Shown here: piece by piece, positions 53,079 to 60,457 of the stretch
Layout of the letters: every line of letters starts with the position of its first letter
Position numbering within the stretch: position 1 is the first letter of the stretch
NCBI GenBank assembly: GCA_023474015.1
Contig: JAMCYN010000092.1
Span: 1 to 64,000 of the forward strand
Length of the DNA: 64,000 nt
Source of the DNA: Armatimonadota bacterium
GTDB taxonomy: Bacteria; Armatimonadota; UBA5829
Direction: 5' to 3'
Notes under the pieces: generated by a model
Told to the model about the DNA's origin: nothing
Databases searched by the model: none
What the model saw: the letters and a program-made list of their open reading frames with translations, nothing else
Translations under genes and position numbers: made by a program

Positions 53079-53845
53079 TGCAAAAGGTATTTGAGCGGCC
53101 CAGGGGCCTTACCGAGACAGAGTTCGCCTACTGTCCCGGCTGTCTCCACAGTGTATCGCACCGGATGATCGCCGAGACGATGGACGAGCTCGACATTATC
53201 CACAACACTATCGCGGTGTGCCCGGTGGGGTGCTCGGTGTTTATGTATGAGTATCTGTCGTGCGACGTGATCGAGGCCGCGCACGGGCGAGCGCCCGCCG
53301 TGGCGACCGGCGTGAAGCGCGTCCTGCCGGACAGGGTTGTTTTCTCTTATCAGGGAGATGGCGACCTGGCCTCGATAGGCACCGCCGAGATCGTGCACGC
53401 GGCGGCGCGCGGTGAGAACATAACCGTTATCTTTATTAACAACACGACCTACGGCATGACCGGCGGTCAGATGGCGCCGACCACGATGATCGGGCAGAAG
53501 TCCACCACGTGCAAGATGGGCCGCGACCCGCACGTGAACGGCTACCCGATCCGCGTCTGCGAGATGCTCGCCACGCTGGATGGGCCGTCATACCTTGAAC
53601 GCGTCGCCCCGACCTCGCCTGCCGGTCTGGTAAAGATGAAGAAGGCCATCAAGAAGGCGTTCCAAAACCAGATCGACGGCAAGGGGTTCTCAATGGTCGA
53701 GGTCCTGAGCAACTGCCCGCAACAGTGGCACATGACCCCGATCGATTCGTTCAAGTACATCGATGAGAACACGGCCAAGGTATTTCCGCCGGGAGTGTTC
53801 GTGGACAGAAACAATGCAGAATGCAGAATGCAGAATGCAGAATAG
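53078..53845 (+). CDS. korB: 2-oxoacid:ferredoxin oxidoreductase beta subunit (TPP-binding)
   Basis: 255 residues; TGATG overlap with the alpha stop. CPGC and CPVGCSVF are cluster-proximal Cys; GDGDLASIGTAEIVHAAARG, with the later NNTTYGMTGGQMAPTT, is the TPP/Mg motif. SMVEVLSNCPQQWHMTP is the family's C-terminal core. The last ten residues (NAECRMQNAE) come from a family A repeat, so the stop codon itself is inside the element. Otherwise full length. Confidence 0.93.
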   Translation: MQKVFERPRGLTETEFAYCPGCLHSVSHRMIAETMDELDIIHNTIAVCPVGCSVFMYEYLSCDVIEAAHGRAPAVATGVKRVLPDRVVFSYQGDGDLASIGTAEIVHAAARGENITVIFINNTTYGMTGGQMAPTTMIGQKSTTCKMGRDPHVNGYPIRVCEMLATLDGPSYLERVAPTSPAGLVKMKKAIKKAFQNQIDGKGFSMVEVLSNCPQQWHMTPIDSFKYIDENTAKVFPPGVFVDRNNAECRMQNAE

Positions 53846-53889
53846 CCTGCGTCCCTTCATTCTGCATTCTGCATTCATCATTCTGCATT
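53812..53889. repeat. Family A palindromic element, copy 6, overlapping the korB 3' end
   Basis: AATGCAGAATGCAGAATGCA on the left, CTTCATTCTGCATTCTGCAT and CATCATTCTGCATT on the right, centre CTGCGTCCCTTC. The left arm is translated in korB. Confidence 0.87.
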
Positions 53890-53900
53890 TGGAGAGTGTC

Positions 53901-54443
53901 ATGCATCAAGAAGTTCGAATAGCAGGTATGGGTGGCCAGGGCATAATGCTCACCGGCCAGCTTCTAGCCTACGCCACGGTCCTCGAAGGCCGGAACGTCG
54001 TATGGTTCCCGGCATATGGGCCGGAGACCCGCGGGGGCACGGCGGACTGCACCGTGATAATGTCATCGGATGAGATCGGGTCGCCGGTATCGTCCTCACC
54101 GCACACGCTGGTGGCTCTGAACCAACTGCTGCTGGACAAGTTCGCGCCGTCCGTGAGACGCGAGGGGCTGATACTCGTCAACAGCTCGCTCGCGAAGTCG
54201 CCGGACTACAGAAGCGACTGCCACATAGTCGAGATTCCGGCGAATGAGGTCGCTGCCGACCTCGGCAACTCCAAAGTCGCGAACATGGTTATGCTCGGGG
54301 CGTATGTGCAGTTGGTGAAGCCGGTGGCGTTCGAGTCGATCAAATCCTCAATGGAAGAGGCCCTGCCCAAGCGCAACCACGGCCTGATTCCGTTGAATGT
54401 CGCGGCTATCGAGAAGGGTGCGGAGCTAGTCGCACGAAGCTAG
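53901..54443 (+). CDS. korC: 2-oxoacid:ferredoxin oxidoreductase gamma subunit
   Basis: 180 residues from ATG 53901 (GGAGAG six bases upstream); the longer frame through the repeat is not credible. IAGMGGQGIMLTGQLLAYAT and YGPETRGGTADCTVIMS are the gamma-subunit signatures; NMVMLGAYVQLVKPV is in the C-terminal half. It completes the delta-alpha-beta-gamma operon. The gene converges on the antiporter gene nine bases away without an obvious terminator. Confidence 0.93.
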   Translation: MHQEVRIAGMGGQGIMLTGQLLAYATVLEGRNVVWFPAYGPETRGGTADCTVIMSSDEIGSPVSSSPHTLVALNQLLLDKFAPSVRREGLILVNSSLAKSPDYRSDCHIVEIPANEVAADLGNSKVANMVMLGAYVQLVKPVAFESIKSSMEEALPKRNHGLIPLNVAAIEKGAELVARS

Positions 54444-54451
54444 ATCGCGGC

Positions 54452-56821
54452 TCAGGCCTCGCCTCTTGCCAACCGTTCAGCTGAATCCAGCTGCGCTGAG
54501 GCCCCCATGACGACCAGCTCATCCCCAGGCGACATAACGAAATCGCGCGGCGGGTTAGCTACTATTTCACCCCCAGGCCGCCGAACCGCGAGCACCGTTG
54601 CCCCGGTCGATTTATTCACGTAGCTCTCCCCAATTGTCTTGCCCACGAATGGCGACTTTTTCGACAGGCGAATGTCCTCGATTTCGACGTCAACCTCGCT
54701 ACTCTGCAGCACGTCCAGGAAATCCATGGCCCGAGGCTTGAGGATGGCGGCCGCGATCCTGTGCCCACCCAGAACGTAGGGGGACATCACCCTGTCAGCC
54801 CCGGCCCTGCGCAGCTTGTCCTCGTTCTCATGCTGAATGGACCGGGCAACGATGTACAGTTTCGGGTTCAAGACTCGGGCTGTGAGGACGATGAAGACGT
54901 TCTCTTCGTCGGTGGCCGTGACGGCGATCAGGCCTTTGGCCTTCAGAACACCCGCCTTGGCCAGGGTCGCGTCTTCGGCCGCGCTTCCCACGATGTGCGG
55001 CACGTCCTGCTCCACAAGCTTGGGGATCTGCTCCGGGTTCCACTCGATGACAACGTACGGCACTGCCGCCGCCTGGAAGTCCTTGACTATCTGCTTGCCC
55101 ATACGCCCGAAGCCGCAGACTATGTAATGATCTTTGAGGTTGGCGATAATCTTATCCATTTTTCTCCTCGCTTCACGTTGATCGGCCTCGACAATCAAGT
55201 CCACCGCCTGGGAGGCCGCATCGGTAAACGGCATGAACACAATATCCGCGCCGGCTTCACGAAAATCCGCGGCGTCGCGCGGCCCATGTGCGGTCACGGC
55301 TATGCCGCCGATGTAGCCGTGGCTTTTCAGGGCACGAATCAGCGCTCGGTTTACCTGTGGCTCGCGAACCGAGCTTACCACCCAGCGCGCCTCCCCCAGT
55401 GGCAGCGCTCCGGGGAACTCCGGGTCCTCGGCATCGCCGAAATATGCGACTCCGCCTTTCGCGTTCCAGCGTTTCACGGCCTGAGGGTCGAAATCCACCC
55501 CCACGACCGCGCGCCCGATCTTGGCCAGATTGGATGCGACACTGTCGCCGTAGCGTCCCAGGCCAAACAGTATTGTGTCCGCCCGCTCAGCCGCGGCCCG
55601 GGTGGCGTCCGCAATTTGCTCTCTGGAAGGCACGGGACGCTTGAATACACCCAGGTACGGAGCCAGGCGGTCGTATAGGTTGTGTGAGTAGAGGATCGTA
55701 TATGACGAGAGGCCAATCGTGACCAGGCCGACCAATGTGACCAGGCCCACTGTGTCGGCCCCGATGTGCCCGAGCTTCAGCCCGAGGGCGGCCAGGATCA
55801 GAGAGAACTCGCTGATCTGCCCCAAGGCGAGGCCCGCGAGGAAACTGGTGCGCTTGCGGTAACCCATTAGGCCCATAATCGACGTGACTATCAGGGGCTT
55901 GCCTATCAACACGAATAGCGACAAGGGAATCGCCGCCCAGACTTGGGCGCCCAAGAGCCCCAGGTCGAGCCGGGTGCCGAGTTCGATAAAGAAGAAAAGC
56001 AAGAGGAAGTCGCGGAGGCTGACCAGCCTTGCGCCGAGAATCTCGCGGTAATTGGTCGGGGCAAGCGAAACGCCCGCCAGGAACGCTCCGATCTCCTTGC
56101 TGAAGCCGAGCATGTCGCTGACACTGGCGAGCGCGACAGCCCAGGCAATCGCGAAAAGCACCAATAGCTCGGCGGAGTTCGCGATCATATCCAGCAGCCG
56201 TGGCAGGATCAGATACATTGCCAGCCCCAGACCTGCGGCTAGCGCCGCCCCCTTGGCGATTATCGAAAGAATCTGAAAGCCGACGCCGCCGTTCCTCCCC
56301 GCGAAGCTGACCAGGATGATCATCATCAGGACCACGGCGATGTCCTGGATAATCAGAACCCCGATTGCTATGCGCCCATGGAGAGAATCGGTCTCACGCT
56401 TGTCGGACAACAGTTTGACGATAATGATAGTGCTGGAGAAAGTGACCGCCACGGCCACGTAGACGGCTGCCGTTGGGGTCATCCCCAGCGCCAGGGCGAT
56501 GAAATACCCTATGACCGAGGTAAAGGTGATCTGCCCCAGCCCGGCGGCCAACGCCACAGGCCCGGTTGTTCGAATCAAGCCCGGGTCAAGCTTTAGACCT
56601 ACGGCAAACAGCAGCAGAGCAAGGCCCAGTTCCGCAAGGAACTGCAACTGGCCCACCGCTCGGACCAACCCGAAACCCGACGGACCCACCAGAACGCCGA
56701 CCGCGATAAAAGCCAATATCAATGGCTGACGCAGGCGGACCGCCAAGGCGCCAAACGCGGCGGCCACAAGGAGAATCGCCACGACCTCGTCGAATATGCT
56801 GCCGGAGTGGTCGGTCGGCAT
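54452..56821 (-). CDS. CPA2-family K+/H+ or Na+/H+ antiporter with two RCK (TrkA-N) domains and TrkA-C
   Basis: 789 residues. Residues ~10-385 are a 12-helix cation/proton exchanger (GVLVGPSGFGLVRAVGQLQF, FLAGVSLAPTNYREILGARL). Then a first Rossmann domain (ADTILFGLGRYGDSVASNLA, about 410-540), a second (DHYIVCGFGRMGKQIVKDFQ, about 555-675), and a C-terminal TrkA-C domain (FVGKTIGESYVNKSTGATVL). KefB/KefC normally carry one RCK; two in tandem is unusual and suggests gating by two ligands or an internal dimer. No glutathione-regulated ancillary gene is nearby. Confidence 0.93.
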   Translation of the reverse strand: MPTDHSGSIFDEVVAILLVAAAFGALAVRLRQPLILAFIAVGVLVGPSGFGLVRAVGQLQFLAELGLALLLFAVGLKLDPGLIRTTGPVALAAGLGQITFTSVIGYFIALALGMTPTAAVYVAVAVTFSSTIIIVKLLSDKRETDSLHGRIAIGVLIIQDIAVVLMMIILVSFAGRNGGVGFQILSIIAKGAALAAGLGLAMYLILPRLLDMIANSAELLVLFAIAWAVALASVSDMLGFSKEIGAFLAGVSLAPTNYREILGARLVSLRDFLLLFFFIELGTRLDLGLLGAQVWAAIPLSLFVLIGKPLIVTSIMGLMGYRKRTSFLAGLALGQISEFSLILAALGLKLGHIGADTVGLVTLVGLVTIGLSSYTILYSHNLYDRLAPYLGVFKRPVPSREQIADATRAAAERADTILFGLGRYGDSVASNLAKIGRAVVGVDFDPQAVKRWNAKGGVAYFGDAEDPEFPGALPLGEARWVVSSVREPQVNRALIRALKSHGYIGGIAVTAHGPRDAADFREAGADIVFMPFTDAASQAVDLIVEADQREARRKMDKIIANLKDHYIVCGFGRMGKQIVKDFQAAAVPYVVIEWNPEQIPKLVEQDVPHIVGSAAEDATLAKAGVLKAKGLIAVTATDEENVFIVLTARVLNPKLYIVARSIQHENEDKLRRAGADRVMSPYVLGGHRIAAAILKPRAMDFLDVLQSSEVDVEIEDIRLSKKSPFVGKTIGESYVNKSTGATVLAVRRPGGEIVANPPRDFVMSPGDELVVMGASAQLDSAERLARGEA

Positions 56822-56842
56822 CTATCGGCTCTCCATCTCGTG

Positions 56843-57022
56843 TCAGGTCTCGTCGTCGGCGAGCTGACCAGGCTCCGCCTTGATAACCTCTATCTGTCGC
56901 AGCAGGTGAAGAATGGTCCTGACGTCGTTTCGCAACGAAGCCACTTCCTTTTGGAGTTCAGCTACCCTCTGTGAGAGAGCTTCGAGCTTCTTTCCCGTGG
57001 ACAACTGTTCAAACACCGACAT
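56843..57022 (-). CDS. 59-residue coiled-coil protein
   Basis: ATG at 57022, TGA at 56843-56845, with GGAAAGGA upstream. The protein starts MSVFEQLSTGKKLEALSQRV and continues into heptads (AELQKEVASLRNDVRTILHL then LRQIEVIK), ending in an acidic tail. A single amphipathic helix, no Cys, no signal. It ends 21 bases before the antiporter ATG, so it is probably the first gene of a two-gene unit and might bind the antiporter's cytoplasmic domains. Below the usual length cut-off for ORF calling. Confidence 0.7.
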   Translation of the reverse strand: MSVFEQLSTGKKLEALSQRVAELQKEVASLRNDVRTILHLLRQIEVIKAEPGQLADDET

Positions 57023-57148
57023 TAGGCCCGTCCTTTCCGCCTGACAGTGGCATCTCGCTGGTCCGACTCACAGCACCATTGTATCCTTCCCCAGAGGCGG
57101 GCAATAGCCCTTCATCGAGTCGGAAACGCATAGTTTGAAAATTGCGAC

Positions 57149-57191
57149 TGACACATATTGACAACGGGAAGCAGGCTGACATATACTGACA
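57149..57191 (+). promoter_or_regulatory. Strong promoter with four TGACA boxes upstream of a pseudopilin
   Basis: TTGACA (57158-57163), 18-base spacer, TATACT (57182-57187). TGACA occurs at 57149, 57159, 57177 and 57187: two pairs, each with exactly 10-bp spacing, one over the -35 and one over the -10. This suggests control by a dimeric or tandem-binding regulator. Confidence 0.65.
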
Positions 57192-57225
57192 TCGCAATTG
57201 GAGTTATTGACCACGGAGGTCGGTA

Positions 57226-58026
57226 GTGTCCATGCTTCCAGGAACAAGACCCAAGGCTGGGTTTACGATTTTGGAATTGCTGCTCGTCCTCAGCGCGCTG
57301 GCGATCATCATGTCGATGATTCTGTCCATGTTCGGACGCGCCAGGGATATGTCCTATCGCGCCCAGTGCGCAAGCAACCTCAGGCAGCTCGCGTGCGCAT
57401 TCACACTCTACTCCTACGACTGGAACGGTTACTGGCCGTGCCCGGGCGGACTCGTCGGAGACAGGAGCTACTGGTCCCAGAGCGGAAATGGAGGCATTCA
57501 GAGCTACCTCCGACAGCAGGGCACGAGGTCTGTCTGGTGCTGCCCCCTGATGCCCGACTGGAAGAGCAAATATCCCCCACGCAGCTACACAATGAACAGC
57601 TACCTGCGCGAGGACTATCTCGGCCGGTCCGATATCGAATATCCCACGTGCGTCAAGTTCCTCTCGGGCATCCGCATCGGCCGCATCCTCCAGCCCCAGA
57701 GGACCATACTCCTCTTCGAGGGCCTGCCGTTAGCGTGGGCGTGGGAAAACGAGGACTGGTATGTCTATATCTATCGCTGCTGCAACTGGACCGGGGTGCG
57801 GGGCTATGCCGACAAGATTGCGCGCACTATAAACCCCGGCAGGCCCTGGCACGGCAAGTTCAATAACTACCTCTACGCCGACGGGCACATCGTGGCACGG
57901 CCTCCAGGCAAGAAGACCGCCGGGATACTATCGACCTACCGCGAGATGTACGATTGGTATGTGGACAAAGCCTACTTCGAGCGCATCTACAAGGAGAACT
58001 GGTCGAAGCTGGTTTCGCGGGAATAG
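57226..58026 (+). CDS. Solitary H-X9-DG-type pseudopilin
   Basis: 266 residues; GTG at 57226 with GGAGGT five bases upstream (an ATG two codons later is also possible). KAGFTILELLLVLSALAIIM is a class III signal with Gly/Phe cleavage and Glu+5. CASNLRQLACAFTLYSYDWN and NNYLYADGHIVARPPGKKTA follow the DUF1559-like layout, with the C-terminal LYADGH close to the H-X9-DG motif. Cys/Trp/Tyr-rich middle. A PilD substrate, but separate from the pil operon and with its own strong promoter, so perhaps a regulated surface fibre or secreted subunit. A 20-bp perfect palindrome follows the gene. Confidence 0.87.
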   Translation: MSMLPGTRPKAGFTILELLLVLSALAIIMSMILSMFGRARDMSYRAQCASNLRQLACAFTLYSYDWNGYWPCPGGLVGDRSYWSQSGNGGIQSYLRQQGTRSVWCCPLMPDWKSKYPPRSYTMNSYLREDYLGRSDIEYPTCVKFLSGIRIGRILQPQRTILLFEGLPLAWAWENEDWYVYIYRCCNWTGVRGYADKIARTINPGRPWHGKFNNYLYADGHIVARPPGKKTAGILSTYREMYDWYVDKAYFERIYKENWSKLVSRE

Positions 58027-58057
58027 CGAAGCGGACATGGGTATCCGCACACCCCGC

Positions 58058-58077
58058 CCGGCTCATCGATGAGCCGG
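58058..58077 (+). terminator. Perfect 20-bp palindrome after the pseudopilin gene
   Basis: CCGGCTCATCGATGAGCCGG, fully self-complementary, 30 bases after the stop. There is no T run, so it may be a terminator stem, an mRNA 3' stabiliser or a protein site. Confidence 0.5.
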
Positions 58078-58099
58078 ACGATCAACAGGTTCCTTCCCT

Positions 58100-58139
58100 T
58101 CTAACCTCTAACCTCCAACCTCTAACCTCTAACCTCTAA
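58100..58139. repeat. Tandem CTCTAAC heptamers
   Basis: Five units of CTCTAAC (one CTCCAAC) follow each other in the 401-bp gap 58027-58427. No credible gene lies in this gap; it holds the palindrome, this array, a family F copy and a weak TTGACG-17-AATGCT promoter candidate (58291-58319). Confidence 0.8.
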
Positions 58140-58326
58140 ATAGGGCCGACCTGACAAGCCGGGTGGGATAGGGATGCTGGTCCTCTTGTAGCCCCCGGAA
58201 GCCTCTCTCGACCTTCACGGAAAGCAGGGCCAACGCATCTCCGACGGTCGTTCGCGGCAACCAACCTCTTATTCCCCCATCAAAGCCACATTGACGCCTC
58301 AGGAATGAAACAAAATGCTTTCCAGC

Positions 58327-58360
58327 CAGTCCGGATGTCCGGAAGTCCGGCAGTCCGGAG
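58327..58360. repeat. Family F repeat (AGTCCGG units)
   Basis: AGTCCGGATGTCCGGAAGTC and CGGCAGTCCGGAG. The same AGTCCGGCAGTCCG word lies inside the membrane-protein gene at 19950-20000. Confidence 0.75.
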
Positions 58361-58427
58361 GGTGACTTGCAATCTTTGAGTTTGCCAAAGCCACTGCTGG
58401 GGAAATCATGGACTTGAATCAGTAACG

Positions 58428-60350
58428 GTGAGAGAATTGAGCACACGCATCTCGGCTTCTATTTCAACTACAGCAGTCCCCGCGGACAGTGTCGCGGACG
58501 CCCTCGAAAGGGCGGTCGCGTTCCTGCTGCGCGCACAGACGGACGAGGGCTACTGGCTCGGCGAGCTCGAAGGGGACACGATCCTCGAATCCGAGTATAT
58601 CATTCTTATGCGGTTCCTGGGCCGGGGGGATGAGTCCAAGCTGACCAAGGCGGCCAATTACCTCCGCGCGAAGCAGATGCCCAACGGCGGATGGTCGTGG
58701 TTCCCCGGCGGGCCGGTGGACGTATCCGCGTCGGTAAAGGCATATCTATCGCTGAAGATGACCGGCTCGCACCCCGACGAGCCGTATATGGCCCGCGCCA
58801 GAGAGGCGATCAACAACGCGGGAGGGGTCGCCGCCGTCAACAGCTACACCAGGTTCTACCTTGCCATGCTCGGGCAGATACCATGGAACCACGCCCCTGC
58901 CGTGCCCGCCGAGATAATGCTTCTTCCCAACTGGTTTTACTTCAATATTTACGCCATCTCATCGTGGTCCCGGACATTCGTGGTCCCCTTGAGCATAATA
59001 TGGGCGCGGAAGGTGACTCGGCGGCTGAGCGATGAGATGGGGATTGGGGAACTGGTTAGGGAACAGGGAATAGGGAACAGGGAACAGAAGGGAGCCGCGA
59101 GCCGAACCTGGAGGACTTTCTTCACGGCCGTGGACAAGCTGATCAAGCTCGCAGAATGGCTCAGGCTGCTGCCGCTGCGCGAGTTGGCCGTCAGGCGGGC
59201 GGAGAAATGGATGGTGGAACGGTTCGAGCACAGCTCGGGGCTCGGCGCGATATTCCCGCCGATAGTCTACTCACTGATCGCCATGAAGGCGCTCGGATAC
59301 GACGACTCCGACCCGCGTGTCGAGCGCGCGATGGAGGAACTCAGAAAACTTGAGATCGAAGAGGACGACACGCTCCGCCTGCAGCCATGCACCTCGCCGG
59401 TCTGGGACACTGCCATCGTAATGAACGCCCTTGGCGAGGCCCGGCTCGATCCGAGCCACCCGGCGATGATGCGCGCGGCTAATTGGATACTCAGCAAGGA
59501 AGTCAAGATTAGGGGGGACTGGCAGATCAAGCGCCCGAACCTGCGGCCAGGCGGATGGTATTTCGAGTTCGCGAACGACTTCTACCCCGACATCGACGAC
59601 ACCGCCATGGTCCTCATGGCCCTGAAGAAGACCGGCAATGCCCCCGGTAAGGACGCCGCCTGCAAGCGCGCGCTCGATTGGCTCCTTGGTATGCAGGGCA
59701 GGGACGGCGGCTGGGCCTCGTTCGATGTGGACAACAACAGGCGCGTATTCAACTACATCCCCTTCGCCGACCACAACGCCATGCTCGACCCCAGCACGAG
59801 CGATATCACCGCGCGGATTCTTGAAATGTTCTCCTTTGTGGGTATTACCAAGAATCACCCGGCGGCCCGGCGGGCCATTGAGTTTCTGCGAACAGATCAG
59901 GAACCCGACGGCTCATGGTACGGCCGCTGGGGCGTGAACTATATCTACGGCACATGGCAGTCCCTGCGCGGCCTCACCAGAATCGGCGTTGATTTCGGCG
60001 ATCCGATGGTCCGACGCGGAGCCGAGTGGCTGATGAGCGTCCAGAACCCGGACGGCGGCTGGGGAGAAAGCTGCATATCATATTGGGAACCGGATAAGAA
60101 GGGGCGCGGCGAGAGCACTCCCTCGCAGACCGCCTGGGCCGTCATGGGCCTGATGAGCGCGGGCGAGGCCGCCGACGCCGCCGTTCGCCGGGGGATCGAC
60201 TATCTGGTGCGGACTCAGAACCCGGATGGCTCGTGGTCCGAGGAACCCTTCACCGGCGCGGGGTTCCCAAAGGTCTTCTACCTGAAGTACCACCTGTACC
60301 GGCAGTCGTTTCCAACGATGGCGTTGGGCATGTATCGCAATGCAGAATGA
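58428..60350 (+). CDS. shc: Squalene-hopene cyclase
   Basis: Cyclises squalene to hopene in the membrane. 640 residues as read from GTG 58428 (a TTG three codons later is an alternative). DFYPDIDDTAMVLMAL holds the catalytic DIDDTA (388-393); several QW motifs are visible, e.g. QPDGSW-like QEPDGSWYGRWGVNYIYGTW and QNPDGGWGES. LPNWFYFNIYAISSWSRTFV is typical. Residues about 211-222 (REQGIGNREQKG) are an in-frame family C repeat placed in the variable loop before TWRTFFTAVDKL. The C-terminus YRNAE ends in a family A repeat. No active-site motif is disturbed. First of shc-hpnH-hpnA. Confidence 0.95.
   Translation: MRELSTRISASISTTAVPADSVADALERAVAFLLRAQTDEGYWLGELEGDTILESEYIILMRFLGRGDESKLTKAANYLRAKQMPNGGWSWFPGGPVDVSASVKAYLSLKMTGSHPDEPYMARAREAINNAGGVAAVNSYTRFYLAMLGQIPWNHAPAVPAEIMLLPNWFYFNIYAISSWSRTFVVPLSIIWARKVTRRLSDEMGIGELVREQGIGNREQKGAASRTWRTFFTAVDKLIKLAEWLRLLPLRELAVRRAEKWMVERFEHSSGLGAIFPPIVYSLIAMKALGYDDSDPRVERAMEELRKLEIEEDDTLRLQPCTSPVWDTAIVMNALGEARLDPSHPAMMRAANWILSKEVKIRGDWQIKRPNLRPGGWYFEFANDFYPDIDDTAMVLMALKKTGNAPGKDAACKRALDWLLGMQGRDGGWASFDVDNNRRVFNYIPFADHNAMLDPSTSDITARILEMFSFVGITKNHPAARRAIEFLRTDQEPDGSWYGRWGVNYIYGTWQSLRGLTRIGVDFGDPMVRRGAEWLMSVQNPDGGWGESCISYWEPDKKGRGESTPSQTAWAVMGLMSAGEAADAAVRRGIDYLVRTQNPDGSWSEEPFTGAGFPKVFYLKYHLYRQSFPTMALGMYRNAE
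59038..59097 (+). repeat. Family C repeat inserted in frame in shc
   Basis: GGTTAGGGAACAGGGAATAG and GGAACAGGGAACAGAAGGGA match the units at 16735-16770 and 20594-20630 (opposite strand). The insert keeps the reading frame and contains no in-frame stop, although it has TAG and TAA-like triplets in other frames. Confidence 0.85.
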
Positions 60351-60419
60351 TGAATGCAGAATGCAGATTGAAGGGAGACCCTTCCCCATTCTGCATTCTG
60401 CAATCTGCATTCTGCATTT
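60339..60419. repeat. Family A palindromic element, copy 7, overlapping the shc 3' end
   Basis: AATGCAGAATGATGAATGCA and GAATGCAGATTG on the left; CATTCTGCATTCTGCAATC and TGCATTCTGCATTT on the right; centre AGGGAGACCCTTCCCC. Confidence 0.87.
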
Positions 60420-60457
60420 GCTCCGTTATCCAATCCAACAAGGACGGATATTGAACA

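Noticed and set aside
53763..53900. Extended korC start through the family A repeat
   Set aside because: The ATG at 53901 has a good SD and gives the normal gamma-subunit length; the extension overlaps korB and the repeat.
58129..58446. 105-codon minus-strand ORF between the pseudopilin and shc
   Set aside because: It spans a repeat and the shc start, has no SD and no recognisable domain. A decayed gene fragment cannot be excluded.
4636..60419. Possible CRISPR array made of the GCAGAAT repeats
   Set aside because: Copies are tens of kilobases apart, palindromic, without regular spacers or cas genes.
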